The notes: generated by a model from the sequence alone, not told the origin. A stretch of DNA of 64,000 nt from Amycolatopsis alkalitolerans (GCF_006152065.1 NZ_VDFW01000037.1:1-64000), one strand, 5' to 3'. Shown: positions 33,243 through 41,848, counted from the stretch's first letter. Numbers and translations: made by a program.

Positions 33243-33653
33243 TCAGCGGAGATACGAGTTCTGCGAGAAGTCTTGCTCGTCCCAAACTGTCGCCTTCTTC
33301 GTGTCCGCGGGTTCGGCTGGCGGATCGTAAGGAGCGCGCAGGGATTCGAGAGCCTCGGGGGACGTACGCGGCCGGTCCTGGTTCCACACCTCGGCGCGTT
33401 CCTCGTCGTTCAGTTGGTCCAGGCCGGCTTCGATGTTGGCCACCCTGCTCGCGACGAGCTGCTCGAATTCCGGTGTGCGGAACACCTCTCGCACGTTGCG
33501 CCGGCCGGCGAGCACGTCCGATACCAGCCGACGGACATTAGGCGTGTCGGCACGACGGGCAAACAGGGAGAGGTTGGCGCGTAGTTCACGGGCGTCGTCG
33601 GGGTTTCCGCCGACGAGCTTGGTGATGCCGGAGGGATCGGTACCGGATTCCAT
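33243..33653 (-). CDS. hypothetical protein, type VII secretion cluster
   Basis: A 136-residue soluble, charged protein with no family I recognise. It is helical and acidic, with a VRRLVSDVLAGRRNVREVF segment and the tail KKATVWDEQDFSQNSYLR. Its ATG overlaps the stop of the preceding gene (the WXG-type protein), so the two are translated together. Proteins at this place in T7SS substrate clusters are often chaperones or immunity-like partners; that is inference from position only. Codon use is a little less GC-biased than in the core genes. Confidence 0.65.
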   Translation of the reverse strand: MESGTDPSGITKLVGGNPDDARELRANLSLFARRADTPNVRRLVSDVLAGRRNVREVFRTPEFEQLVASRVANIEAGLDQLNDEERAEVWNQDRPRTSPEALESLRAPYDPPAEPADTKKATVWDEQDFSQNSYLR

Positions 33654-34201
33654 CAGCGCAGCCCGCCCGTCTGTTGAGGTGCCGGAGAACTGTTCGGCTT
33701 GTCGCCCTGCGCGGCATTGGCGTAGCCGATCTTCGGCAGCTTGGCGGAGGCGTCGAAGCTTGACAGCCCGCCGACGAGCACCGTGATCAGCCCCATCATG
33801 CCCTCGCTTCCCGACCAAACGGCATTCCAGATGTTCGCGACATCGTGGATCTTCAGGATGATCTTCGTGACCCGCCAGGCGCCGATGATGTCTATCAGCA
33901 CGTCGACGCCGGGGATCTCTTGTAGGCACCCGGCTGCAGCCAGTGCGGCGGCCGCTTCAGCGGCGTTGCCCTGCCACGACGAAAACATCGTCTGGGCGCC
34001 TTCGGCGGTGTTCGTTGCTGAAGCGGTATCGAAATTCGCCAGGTTCTTCAGGGCGTTACGGCTCTTTGCGACGGCTTCGAAGTTGCCGAAGAACCGTTCC
34101 TTGACCCAGTCTTCCACGTCGAGCCCACATAGCGTGAGGATCTTGAGGACGATCTCGCTTTCGCTGAAGAAGCCCGCGCCGTCAAGAATTTGCTGCACCA
34201 T
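33653..34201 (-). CDS. WXG100-like type VII secretion substrate
   Basis: A 182-residue protein with a WXG motif (WQG, residues 76-78) set in a helical hairpin, FDTASATNTAEGAQTMFSSWQ followed by AAEAAAALAAAG. After it come two hydrophobic stretches (PGVDVLIDIIGAWRVTKIIL and GMMGLITVLVGGLSSF) that could insert in a membrane. The combination fits the larger T7SS/ESX substrates or their N-terminal domains. The C-terminus is short and Pro/Gln-rich, without a recognisable toxin domain. It lies 32 bases after an EspC-like gene and is coupled to the next gene. Confidence 0.65.
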   Translation of the reverse strand: MVQQILDGAGFFSESEIVLKILTLCGLDVEDWVKERFFGNFEAVAKSRNALKNLANFDTASATNTAEGAQTMFSSWQGNAAEAAAALAAAGCLQEIPGVDVLIDIIGAWRVTKIILKIHDVANIWNAVWSGSEGMMGLITVLVGGLSSFDASAKLPKIGYANAAQGDKPNSSPAPQQTGGLR

Positions 34202-34233
34202 GTCAGGTACGGCACCGTCATTACTCGGTTCGG

Positions 34234-34629
34234 TCAGCTTCGAAGAAGGGTCGACTTCAGGGGATTTCGCGTCGACACCGTCATCCAGTCGACACCGTCA
34301 TCCAGGGGAGTGACGGCCCCGGTCTTGTAGATCGAGTCCAGATGGGCAGCCGAGGCTCGGTCCTGCGCTCGGTATGCTTGCGCAGATCTCGTCAGGCCGC
34401 CCGCGGAGCCCGTCAGGCAGGAAGTGATCGAGGCGTAATCCGAGTTCAGATGGTCGCAGACCTCGCCAACCTTGCCCACCAGAAAGTTGAAGATCATGCC
34501 ACCGTCGCCACCCTCAAGATGGACCCACTTCTCGACGAAGGGTTTGGCGTCGTCGGAGAACTTGGCGTCCAGAGCTCCCGGGGCGTCGTTCAAGGGAGAC
34601 CCCGCGCCGTGAAAAACCCATCGGGGCAT
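34234..34629 (-). CDS. EspC-like (DUF2580) type VII secretion target
   Basis: A 131-residue helical protein. The SLTGSAGGLTRSAQAYRAQD-like region, followed by RASAAHLDSI, matches the EspC/DUF2580 group of secretion targets that are exported with WXG proteins. The ATG at 34629 is taken over upstream starts that would run through the divergent gene; no ribosome site is visible, so a leaderless message is possible. It is the first gene of a three-gene minus-strand set. Its 5' end overlaps the 5' end of a divergent membrane gene by 21 bases, which needs the promoters to lie inside each other's genes. Confidence 0.6.
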   Translation of the reverse strand: MPRWVFHGAGSPLNDAPGALDAKFSDDAKPFVEKWVHLEGGDGGMIFNFLVGKVGEVCDHLNSDYASITSCLTGSAGGLTRSAQAYRAQDRASAAHLDSIYKTGAVTPLDDGVDWMTVSTRNPLKSTLLRS

Positions 34630-34902
34630 GAAACGGATCAGTCGGACGTCGAATGTTTTCGTGCGCCGCTGCGCTGGCGTGTTTCTGGGATCCCCATCGC
34701 CATTGTCATCGTCATGTCGGTGGTGCTTCTGTATATCCAGCATCAGACCGCGCTCCTGGCGCTTCCGCTTCTATGCGCGGTGGTCGTGGTGGCCTGCATT
34801 GTCGGAATTTCGCGCGTGCGGACCCGCAAGCAGGCGGCCCTGCTAGCGCTCGTTCAGCTTGTCGCAGGGCTCGGCGGACTTGCCTTGCTCCTGCTCGCCT
34901 GA
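34609..34902 (+). CDS. small three-helix membrane protein
   Basis: A 97-residue protein. The clear part is three hydrophobic helices, IAIVIVMSVVLLYIQ, ALLALPLLCAVVVVACIVGI and ALLALVQLVAGLGGLALLLLA, with a short RVRTRKQ loop between the last two. GTG at 34609 with GGGAG about nine bases before it is the best start, which makes it overlap the divergent EspC-like gene. Proteins like this commonly accompany WXG-type secreted proteins. I do not recognise a family. Confidence 0.6.
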   Translation: MKNPSGHETDQSDVECFRAPLRWRVSGIPIAIVIVMSVVLLYIQHQTALLALPLLCAVVVVACIVGISRVRTRKQAALLALVQLVAGLGGLALLLLA

Positions 34903-34982
34903 TTCCAGAGCCGCTCCGGGTCGTTCGTAGCGTGAGGCTAGGCCGAGTGATGGCCAAAGGTACGGGCGACCCACCAACGTTG

Positions 34983-36707
34983 TTACCGCTGTGGCCGGCT
35001 TGACACGTCAGAACAGCACGTCCGTGAGCCGCTCGCGTACCACGCAAGATCGACGCCGCCGACATCTCCATCCGGCCGCAAGATCCCGACCCCTTTGTGC
35101 GAGGGAAGCAAGCGGCTGCTGTCGTAGCCTCTGGTGTTCATCTGCTCGCCGAGCACGATGTTGCTGTCCCGCCAGTCCATCACTCGCAGCGCGAACCGCG
35201 ACCCGAGCACTGCGCGCAAGCCGGACGGGATCGTCTTCGAGTCCGGCCCCTTCTTCGCCAGCCAGGTCAGGAGTTCGTCGATGTACTCGCCCGCGGTGAG
35301 TATCTTTCCTTGTGCCGCAACAGGAGTGCGATCCTCCAGCGGAACCTGAACCTCGTCGACGACGACCGCCGTCACCGGCATGTTCAGGCTCGTATCCCGC
35401 GAGATCTCCGGAGTGATCTTCGATTCGGGGCACACGACGTCGTCGAGTGTCCGCATACGCCGATATCGCCCTTGGACCTCACCGACAAGCTCGACCAGCC
35501 AGTCCTTGAGCGCGAGCACGTGCTCCGTCTCGTCGCCCGACATGAACCGGTGAGCTACCTGTGCGGCGGCGTCCCAGTCCTTTCCGGCCTTGAAGTCCGC
35601 CACGTACAGCCGGGTGTGCGGATCGAGGATCAACCCGGCCGCCGCGAGCCGGGCGGCGAAGGTCTTGCCCTGCCGGGGGATCGCACCGACCAGCACAGAA
35701 GTCCAGACCAGCGGCAGGTCGATCCTGCGGTCCCGTGCATCTCGTCCGAAGGGGACAGGACGCCAGGCGTCCCATCGATCCACGTTGAGGAGTGGGGTCC
35801 GCAAGGGTGGCGACGAGTATGGGTCTTCGTCGGCAACCCACATCGCGACCCGTCCCGCGTGTCCGCCCTTGCCGCGCACGCGTTCGACGATCAGCTGGAT
35901 CTCGTCGACGGCAAGGGCAGAGGCGAGCGCTTCCCGGTTCTTGATCACGTCAGCGGCCTTGCGCGTAGCCGGGAGGTCGACGGTGACCGCCCAACCGTCG
36001 CCTACTCGCGTCGCCCGTTCGACCAGCCGAAGGGCCTCGTCCTTGCCGATCAGCTTTGCGTCCCGGAACGCGTCGACGAGAACTTGAGGGTCCATCGTCC
36101 AGGTGAGCGTGCGCGGGCCTGCCAACGCTGGTTTCCTGCCTGGGCTTCCGTCCTTCCTCCGGCCGAGTAACGCTAGGCATGCCGAGAGCAGCCCGCTCGC
36201 GATCCACAGTGGTCCGTAGCCCCAGAGCACGACCACGAGCGTGGATGTGGTCGCGCCGGCGACCGCGACGGCTCCGGTGACGCGCCAGCGGAACAAGGTC
36301 AGTTCTCGGATGTCCGCGAACTTGTCGGCCAGCTTCTCCTGTTGCTCGGCGGCGTCCCGGTAGTCCCGGACCGTGACCCAGCGGCGCCACCAGCGAGCAC
36401 CCGTGATCAGCCCTCGCGCGACGGAGCCGAGGTACCGGAACGGCAGCTTCACGAGCGTGACCGTGGCGTCCTTCGCCGCTTGCCGGGCTTGCGCGCGGCT
36501 CTTCAAGCTGCGCGGCACCCGGGGTGAGCGGTGCCACCACTGCATGAACCGCTCGTGAGCCGTTCGGCGGCGAGGCTGTGGCAACGTGTCGTCGACCAGT
36601 TCGGCGTCGTGGACCGGTTCCGCCTTCTCCATCGACTTGTTGCCGTTCATGACCGGGTCACCCCGTTCATGAACGGCAGCCGCTCGGTTCCGGTCATCGC
36701 CGATCAC
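34983..36707 (-). CDS. FtsK/SpoIIIE (TraB-type) AICE translocase, C-terminally truncated
   Basis: A 574-residue DNA translocase of the type that moves actinobacterial integrative and conjugative elements as double-stranded DNA. Two membrane helices (about 142-164 and 166-182) precede the motor. Walker A is GAIPRQGKT (341-349), with the PRQGKTF form typical of AICE Tra proteins, and Walker B is VTAVVVDEV. After GVDLAWYASG (about residue 560) the frame runs into a short unrelated tail and stops, about 60 residues before the usual end. The DNA-recognition tail is therefore lost. The start at GTG 36707 overlaps the upstream gene by 14 bases; ATG 36650 is an alternative. Confidence 0.75.
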   Translation of the reverse strand: MIGDDRNRAAAVHERGDPVMNGNKSMEKAEPVHDAELVDDTLPQPRRRTAHERFMQWWHRSPRVPRSLKSRAQARQAAKDATVTLVKLPFRYLGSVARGLITGARWWRRWVTVRDYRDAAEQQEKLADKFADIRELTLFRWRVTGAVAVAGATTSTLVVVLWGYGPLWIASGLLSACLALLGRRKDGSPGRKPALAGPRTLTWTMDPQVLVDAFRDAKLIGKDEALRLVERATRVGDGWAVTVDLPATRKAADVIKNREALASALAVDEIQLIVERVRGKGGHAGRVAMWVADEDPYSSPPLRTPLLNVDRWDAWRPVPFGRDARDRRIDLPLVWTSVLVGAIPRQGKTFAARLAAAGLILDPHTRLYVADFKAGKDWDAAAQVAHRFMSGDETEHVLALKDWLVELVGEVQGRYRRMRTLDDVVCPESKITPEISRDTSLNMPVTAVVVDEVQVPLEDRTPVAAQGKILTAGEYIDELLTWLAKKGPDSKTIPSGLRAVLGSRFALRVMDWRDSNIVLGEQMNTRGYDSSRLLPSHKGVGILRPDGDVGGVDLAWYASGSRTCCSDVSSRPQR

Positions 36708-36972
36708 CTCGCCGCCTGGTGCTGAGGTCCGTGACCGTCAGCGCCCGCGTAAGGACGTGCGCGGCGATCAGGTCAGGCAAAGCCAGCGCCACCACGCGCA
36801 ACGTGACGTCGGACGCGTGCGTGACGAGGAGCCACTGCACGCCGACCATCCCGGCCGCCATGAGCAACACCCGCCCGGCCAGCGAGACGGCCCGCGCACC
36901 TGCTCGCGCGGTCTCTGCCGCCCGCCGAGCTTTGCGCGCTCCGTACCGCCACACCAAAACGAGAACGAACAA
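36694..36972 (-). CDS. small membrane protein of the AICE remnant, 5' end doubtful
   Basis: A 92-residue frame with hydrophobic helices at about 36-52 (VLLMAAGMVGVQWLLVT) and 57-72, separated from its N-terminus by a basic RKARRAAETARAGARAV stretch. Such a protein usually stands before the TraB-type translocase. The only available start in frame upstream is a TTG at 36972, directly next to an IS5-type transposase scar, so the true 5' end was probably cut off. A GTG at 36954 is also possible. Confidence 0.5.
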   Translation of the reverse strand: MFVLVLVWRYGARKARRAAETARAGARAVSLAGRVLLMAAGMVGVQWLLVTHASDVTLRVVALALPDLIAAHVLTRALTVTDLSTRRRGDRR

Positions 36973-36976
36973 TCCA

Positions 36977-37241
36977 CTAGCACCTGGCGAGAATCTCCGT
37001 CGGAGTCACGTCGAAGCTTGCGTGGCTGTCGTGGGTGTTGGCTGCGGAGATGGCGACGGTCAGGGGCAGGCCTGCCCGGTCGGACAGCACATGGATCTTC
37101 GAGCCGGGTTTGCCGCGGTCGACTGGGCTCGGCCCAGTCAGTCCGCCCCCTTTTTGGCCCTGACGGATGCTCCGTCGAGGACCGCGCGGGACCAGTCGAT
37201 CATGCCTTGGCTGCCCAGTCTGTGGACACCGCGGCGGATCT
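36977..37241 (-). pseudogene. IS5-family transposase remnant, frameshifted
   Basis: On the minus strand IRRGVHRLGSQGMIDWSRA then VLDGASVRAKKG appears, and after a one-base frame change GLTGPSPVDRGKPGSKIHVL and LPLTVAISAANTHDS, a run typical of IS5-group DDE transposases (the first catalytic Asp is in VLDGAS). The N-terminal third and the C-terminus with the last catalytic Glu are missing. The stop TAG at 36977 abuts the small AICE gene. No inverted repeats could be assigned. Confidence 0.75.
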
Positions 37242-37254
37242 CCTAGTTGGCCGG

Positions 37255-38571
37255 CTACCGCGACGACGATCTCGAGTGGGCTTCGTCCGGCTGAGTTCTT
37301 GTTGTGCTCCCGTGGTTTGAGCCGACTTGACCGATCGGGTCCGGGAAGCTGACCGTGACGGTCAGGCCGCCGTCTGCGCGCGGTTGTGCGGTGATCATGG
37401 CGTGATGGGCGCTCGCGATGGCTTGCACAATGGAGAGGCCGAGTCCGAGCCGGTCGCCGACTCGGTCGGTGCCGAGGTGTTGGAAGGGCTGGAACAGGCG
37501 GTCGATGGCATCGGCTGGGATGCGTGGGCCGGTGTTGCTGACCGTGACCATGGCGTGCCCGTCGCGGCTGTCGGTGTCGACGTTGAGGTGCCCCGCGGGT
37601 CGGTTGTGCTGCAGGGCGTTGTCGATGAGGTTGGTGATCACGCGTTCGACCAGTCGCGGGTCGCCACTGGTGGGGGCCGGGCGCAGGGTGGCGCGCAGGT
37701 CGATGTCGCGGGTGGTCGCCTCGGCGGCGCGGGTGGCGAGGGCTTGCCGGGCCAGGTCTGCGAGGTCGATGTGGTCGTGCCGGTCGATGCCGGCCTGGCC
37801 GCGGGCGAGGGTGAGCAGGGCGTCGATGAGCCGCTCCTGCTGGGCTCCTGCGGCGAGTATCCGGTGGTGGACGGTGCGTAGCGACTCGGCGGTGGCGTCG
37901 GGGTCGGCGAGGGCGACCTGGGCGAGGGCGCGCTGGCGGGCCAGCGGGGTGCGCAGCTCGTGCGAGGCGTTGGCGATGAACCGGCGCTGCGCCTGGAAAG
38001 ACGCCTCAAGCCGGGCGAGTAGCCCGTCGAAGGTTTCGCCGAGTTCGGTGAGCTCGTCGCGCGGGCCGCTGAGCGCGAGGCGGCGATGCAGGCTGGTGGC
38101 GGAGATGTCACGTACCGCCGCGGTAATCGTGCGCAGGGGGCGCAGCACACGCCCGGCGACGATCCACCCGAGGCCGATCGAGACGACGGTCATGATGGCC
38201 AGCGCGATGCCAGACTGGAGCAGTAGTTGGTGTAGCTCGGCGCTGTGCTGCTGGAGGGCCAGCTGCGCGGCCTGCTGCGGGCTGACCTGCGGCGCGTTGT
38301 TCGGTGGCTGGGCGCCGGGGCCGTGCGGCTGTGCCAGTGGTGTGGCCGGCGCGGCCGATCCGTGGCCTGTCTCGACCACGACGCTCGAGTGCTGGCCGGT
38401 GAAGATCACCCCATTGGTGGCGTGGACCACGAGCAGGTAGGTGATGACCAGCAGCGCCGCGCCGGAGACGATGAACAGAGCGCCATAGAAGAGGGTCAGT
38501 CGCAGCCTCACCGTGTGGCGGGGCACGCGGGCGCGGATGATGCGGTCGACGAGCCGGCGACGGTCACCCAT
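37255..38571 (-). CDS. sensor histidine kinase
   Basis: A 438-residue membrane kinase. Two helices (about 25-47 and 122-145) enclose a 75-residue extracellular sensor region rich in Gly/Pro/Gln. A HAMP domain follows (GRVLRPLRTITAAVRDISA), then the HisKA box with the phospho-accepting His in ASHELRTPLARQ, the N box NLIDNALQHN, and G boxes with GDRLGLGLSIVQAI. It should autophosphorylate and pass phosphate to the regulator encoded eight bases upstream on the same strand. Both diverge from the lipoprotein/adaptor/ABC operon that they most likely control. The C-terminal tail is disordered. Confidence 0.93.
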   Translation of the reverse strand: MGDRRRLVDRIIRARVPRHTVRLRLTLFYGALFIVSGAALLVITYLLVVHATNGVIFTGQHSSVVVETGHGSAAPATPLAQPHGPGAQPPNNAPQVSPQQAAQLALQQHSAELHQLLLQSGIALAIMTVVSIGLGWIVAGRVLRPLRTITAAVRDISATSLHRRLALSGPRDELTELGETFDGLLARLEASFQAQRRFIANASHELRTPLARQRALAQVALADPDATAESLRTVHHRILAAGAQQERLIDALLTLARGQAGIDRHDHIDLADLARQALATRAAEATTRDIDLRATLRPAPTSGDPRLVERVITNLIDNALQHNRPAGHLNVDTDSRDGHAMVTVSNTGPRIPADAIDRLFQPFQHLGTDRVGDRLGLGLSIVQAIASAHHAMITAQPRADGGLTVTVSFPDPIGQVGSNHGSTTRTQPDEAHSRSSSR

Positions 38572-38579
38572 GAGGCGCC

Positions 38580-39233
38580 TCAGATCCGGTAGCCAGAACG
38601 GGCCACCGTGTGGATGAGCGGCGGGTCGCCGAGCTTGGCCCGCAGTCGGCTGACGGTGATCTTGACCGCGTGCGTGAACGGGTCGGCGTGCTCGTCCCAG
38701 ACGCGCTCCAGCAGTTCCTCGGCGGAGACGGTGCGGCCAGCTGAGGAGAGCAGCAGTTCCAGCACGCCGAACTCCTTGGGTGCGAGGTCGAGTTGCCGGT
38801 CGCCGCGCCAGGCGCGGCGTCGCCCGATGTCCACGCGCAGGTCCCCGTGGCGCAGCACGGGTGGGATCGCCGGCTGGGCGCGGCGGGCCAGTGCGGTGAT
38901 GCGGGCGACAAGCACCGGGAAGTCGAACGGCTTGGGCAGGTAGTCGTCGGCACCCAGGCCGAGCCCACCGACAACGTCGTCCATGCTGCCGGCGGCGGTG
39001 AGCATGATGATCCGGCCGCGTCGGCTGACCGCGATCAGCTCGGCGCACACGTCGTCGCCGTGCATGCCGGGCAGGTCTCGGTCGAGCACGATCACGTCGT
39101 AGTCGGTGGCCAGGGCGCGGTCCAGCCCGGACGGTCCGTCAACGGCCAGGTCGACGGCCATCCGCTCGCGGCGCAATCCGACCGCAATCGTCTCAGCCAG
39201 CTCCGCGTCGTCGTCGATGACCAACACTCGCAT
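38580..39233 (-). CDS. OmpR-family response regulator
   Basis: A 217-residue two-domain regulator. The receiver has Asp8-Asp9 in VLVIDDDAE, the phospho-acceptor Asp51 in IVLDRDLPG, and Lys in YLPKPFDF; the C-terminal winged helix has KEFGVLELLLSSAGRTVSAEEL and THAVKITVSRLRAKLG. It is the first gene of the pair with the kinase. The ATG at 39233 is 139 bases from the start of the divergent lipoprotein gene, a short shared promoter region in which it should bind. Signal and target are not known; the neighbouring export genes are the natural candidates. Confidence 0.93.
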   Translation of the reverse strand: MRVLVIDDDAELAETIAVGLRRERMAVDLAVDGPSGLDRALATDYDVIVLDRDLPGMHGDDVCAELIAVSRRGRIIMLTAAGSMDDVVGGLGLGADDYLPKPFDFPVLVARITALARRAQPAIPPVLRHGDLRVDIGRRRAWRGDRQLDLAPKEFGVLELLLSSAGRTVSAEELLERVWDEHADPFTHAVKITVSRLRAKLGDPPLIHTVARSGYRI

Positions 39234-39372
39234 AGGCCCAGGATGCCCGCCACACGGTTTCGCCGCGGTTTCCCCCGCGCGCCGGCCGACGATACCGGCC
39301 CGAAACCGTCGCCTGCGTACCAACGGCATCAACAAACTACTCGAACCGAGGACATCGACGAAGGACACCGCC

Positions 39373-39930
39373 ATGACACATCGACGCATTTTCCTGATCG
39401 CCAGCCTAGCCGTCTGCGGGCTGTTCGCCGGGGCATGCGGCAGCCCGGATTCGAGCGGCCCGCCCGTGGCCAGCATCTCCTCGTCGGCGTCGGCACCTTC
39501 ATCGAACGGATCGGCGACGCCAGCGAGCGCGCTGGCGTATTCGCAGTGCATGCGGGCGCACGGCATCTCCGATTTCCCCGACCCGGAACCCAACGGCGAC
39601 CTGCGGCTTTCCGACGGTCCTGGGTCGGATCTCGCCCCGGACAACCCGGCGTTCAAGGCCGCCGACACCGCCTGCAAGTCGCTGCTGCCAGCACAGGCTC
39701 CGCCGACGAACCTCCATGCACAGACCTTGAAGTACGCCAAGTGCATGCGGGCGCACGGCATCTCCGATTTCCCCGACCCGGAGCCAACCGGCGAGTTGAA
39801 GATCCAGGCGACGCCGGGCAGCGACCTCGACATCAACAACCCGCGATACAAGACGGCCGACGGCGCCTGCAAGCAGTACCTGCCTGGCGGCGGCGCTGGC
39901 GGGACCAACAGCGCCGGCGGTGGATCATGA
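39373..39930 (+). CDS. lipoprotein with two CMRAHG domains
   Basis: A 185-residue exported lipoprotein (signal helix, then FAGAC with the cysteine at 22). The mature part is two copies, 65 residues apart, of a domain with the pattern YxxCMRAHGISDFPDPEP and a closing Cys about 37 residues later, suggesting one disulphide in each. This domain occurs in actinobacterial lipoproteins encoded beside MacAB-like exporters and two-component systems; its job is unknown. The stop overlaps the adaptor start (ATGA). The two copies share an exact 43-base DNA repeat, so the duplication is recent or is being homogenised. Confidence 0.85.
   Translation: MTHRRIFLIASLAVCGLFAGACGSPDSSGPPVASISSSASAPSSNGSATPASALAYSQCMRAHGISDFPDPEPNGDLRLSDGPGSDLAPDNPAFKAADTACKSLLPAQAPPTNLHAQTLKYAKCMRAHGISDFPDPEPTGELKIQATPGSDLDINNPRYKTADGACKQYLPGGGAGGTNSAGGGS
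39545..39782 (+). repeat. 43-bp exact direct repeat within the lipoprotein gene
   Basis: Bases 39545-39587 and 39740-39782 are identical over 43 bases, offset by 195 bases (65 codons), and encode QCMRAHG/KCMRAHG through FPDPE. Flanking parts of the two domain copies differ at many positions. Confidence 0.95.
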
Positions 39931-41105
39931 GGACCCGGCCCACCGACCCCCAAGCACCGCTGGCGCCCCAGCCGCGCCATGCCCGTCGACGCAGTCGGCT
40001 CGCGATCGGTGGGGTGGTGCTGGCGATCCTGGCCGGTGCCGGCGCCTTGGTGGAGATTGCCCATCCGTACGGGATCAGCCTCGCTCATCCGCTCGGCGTC
40101 CGCCAGCCCGCCAATCCAGCTGGCACCGGCAACGGTGCGGCGACCACGACGGCGACCGTCGCCCGCCAGTCGCTGTCTGCGCGGACCAGCCTGACCGGCA
40201 CGCTGGGCTACGCCGGGGACTACACCGTGACCGATGCGGACCATGGCACGATGACGTGGCTACCCTCGGTCGGCCAGGTGATCGGCCAGGGCGAGGTGCT
40301 CTACCGGGTGGACGGGCAACCGGTCGTGCTGCTGTACGGGTCGACGCCCGCCTACCGCGCACTGGCCCAAGGGCAGAAGGCCTCCGACGTCACCGGCACC
40401 GACGTGCGACAGCTCAACCGCGACCTGGTGGCCCTCGGCTACGCGAGCGCGAAAGCCCTGAACCCGTCCTCGAACGAGTTCACCGGGGCCACCACGGCGG
40501 CCATTAAGGCGCTACAGAAGCACCTTGGCGTCGCCGAGACCGGCCGGTTCGACCTCGGCCAGGTCGTGTTCCTGCCCACCGCCGCCCGGGTCACCAGCCT
40601 GTCGGCCACCCTCGGTGGGCAGACCGGCGGCCCGATCCTCAAGGCCAGCTCGACGACCCGCCAGGTCACCGTCAACCTCGGCGCCACCCGGCAGTCGCAG
40701 ATCGCGGTCGGTGAGCAGGTCGGCATCGCCCTGCCGGACGGGCGCACCACGACCGGCCGGGTGAGCGCGGTGGGCACGGTCGCCACCACCCCGGCCAACG
40801 ACTCGACCAGCGGACCGACCGTCGAGGTCGACATTAGCCCGACCGACGCCTCCGCCACCGGCACGCTGGACCAGGCACCGGTGCAGGTGCAGATCACCAC
40901 CGACACCGTCCGCGACGCCCTCGCCGTTCCCGTGACCGCGCTGGTCGCCCTGGCCGGCGGCGGGTACGCCGTCGAGGTGTTCGCCCCCGACGGCACGCGC
41001 CACCTGGTGGCGGTGTCACTCGGGCTGTTCGACGACGACGCCGGGCTGGTCCAGGTCACCGGAGCCGGGCTCGCGGCCGGCCAGCGCGTGGTGGTGCCGG
41101 CGTGA
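39927..41105 (+). CDS. efflux adaptor with peptidoglycan-binding-like domain
   Basis: A 392-residue periplasmic-adaptor-type (HlyD/MacA-like) protein adapted to a Gram-positive envelope. One N-terminal membrane helix (about 25-45) is followed by a barrel-sandwich region (VTDADHGTMTWLPSVGQVIG), then a PG_binding_1-like domain (VRQLNRDLVALGY to AIKALQKHLGV), a beta-barrel and a membrane-proximal domain (DALAVPVTALVALAGGG). In such systems it joins the ABC permease to an outer partner or the wall. ATG at 39927 overlaps the lipoprotein stop; its own stop overlaps the ATPase GTG, so the four genes form one coupled operon. Confidence 0.9.
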   Translation: MRTRPTDPQAPLAPQPRHARRRSRLAIGGVVLAILAGAGALVEIAHPYGISLAHPLGVRQPANPAGTGNGAATTTATVARQSLSARTSLTGTLGYAGDYTVTDADHGTMTWLPSVGQVIGQGEVLYRVDGQPVVLLYGSTPAYRALAQGQKASDVTGTDVRQLNRDLVALGYASAKALNPSSNEFTGATTAAIKALQKHLGVAETGRFDLGQVVFLPTAARVTSLSATLGGQTGGPILKASSTTRQVTVNLGATRQSQIAVGEQVGIALPDGRTTTGRVSAVGTVATTPANDSTSGPTVEVDISPTDASATGTLDQAPVQVQITTDTVRDALAVPVTALVALAGGGYAVEVFAPDGTRHLVAVSLGLFDDDAGLVQVTGAGLAAGQRVVVPA

Positions 41106-41848
41106 CCACCACCCCCGACACACACCAGCACCCTCCCGCCACCGCCCAGCGGGTGTTGGAGCTGGCCGCGGTCACCAAGACCTACCCCAGCCACCCCCCG
41201 GTACCCGCGCTGCGCGGCGTCGACCTGACCGTCACCGCCGGCGAGCTGGTCGCCGTCGTCGGCCCGTCCGGGTCGGGCAAGACCACGCTCCTGCACGTCA
41301 TGGGCACCCTCGACCGGCCAACGTCAGGCAGCGTGCGGGTCACCGGCCTGGACACTTCCGACCTGACCGACCGGGAACTCGCCCGGCTGCGCGCCACCCG
41401 CATCGGGTTCGTGTTCCAGCAGTTCTTCCTCGCGGAACACGCCACCATCCTGGACAACGTCGCCGACGGCCTGCTCTACACGGGCACCCGTCACCGGCAA
41501 CGCCGCGAGCAGGCCGCGGCGGCGCTGACCGCGGTCGACCTCGGCGATCGGCTGACGGCCCGGCCCACCCAGCTGTCCGGCGGGCAGCGCCAGCGGGTGG
41601 CCATCGCCCGAGCACTGGTCGGCCAGCCCGGGATCGTGCTTGCCGACGAGCCCACCGGCAACCTCGACCACGCCACCGGACAGACCATCCTCACCCTGCT
41701 TGACGAGTTGCACGCTCGCGGCACCGCCATCGTGGTGATCACCCACGACCGCGACGTCGCCGCCCGCATGCCCCGTCGTGTCGAGATGCTCGACGGACAA
41801 ATCACCACGGACACCACAGCCACCCGCTACGACTGGGGGCAGCAATGA
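41102..41848 (+). CDS. MacB-type ABC transporter ATPase
   Basis: A 248-residue ABC ATPase of the LolD/MacB group. Walker A GPSGSGKT spans residues 54-61, the Q loop is in GFVFQQFFLAEH, the signature is LSGGQRQRV, Walker B VLADEPTGNLD, and the switch His is in VVITHDRD. It powers the FtsX-like permease encoded next, with which it overlaps by four bases. Such transporters do not move substrate through the membrane in the usual way but act mechanically on periplasmic partners; export of peptides or drugs is inferred from the group. Confidence 0.95.
   Translation: MTTTPDTHQHPPATAQRVLELAAVTKTYPSHPPVPALRGVDLTVTAGELVAVVGPSGSGKTTLLHVMGTLDRPTSGSVRVTGLDTSDLTDRELARLRATRIGFVFQQFFLAEHATILDNVADGLLYTGTRHRQRREQAAAALTAVDLGDRLTARPTQLSGGQRQRVAIARALVGQPGIVLADEPTGNLDHATGQTILTLLDELHARGTAIVVITHDRDVAARMPRRVEMLDGQITTDTTATRYDWGQQ

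Noticed and set aside
38793-39926. Long N-terminal extension of the adaptor protein through the response regulator region
   Set aside because: It is antisense to the regulator and out of frame with the lipoprotein; the adaptor starts at the ATGA overlap at 39927.
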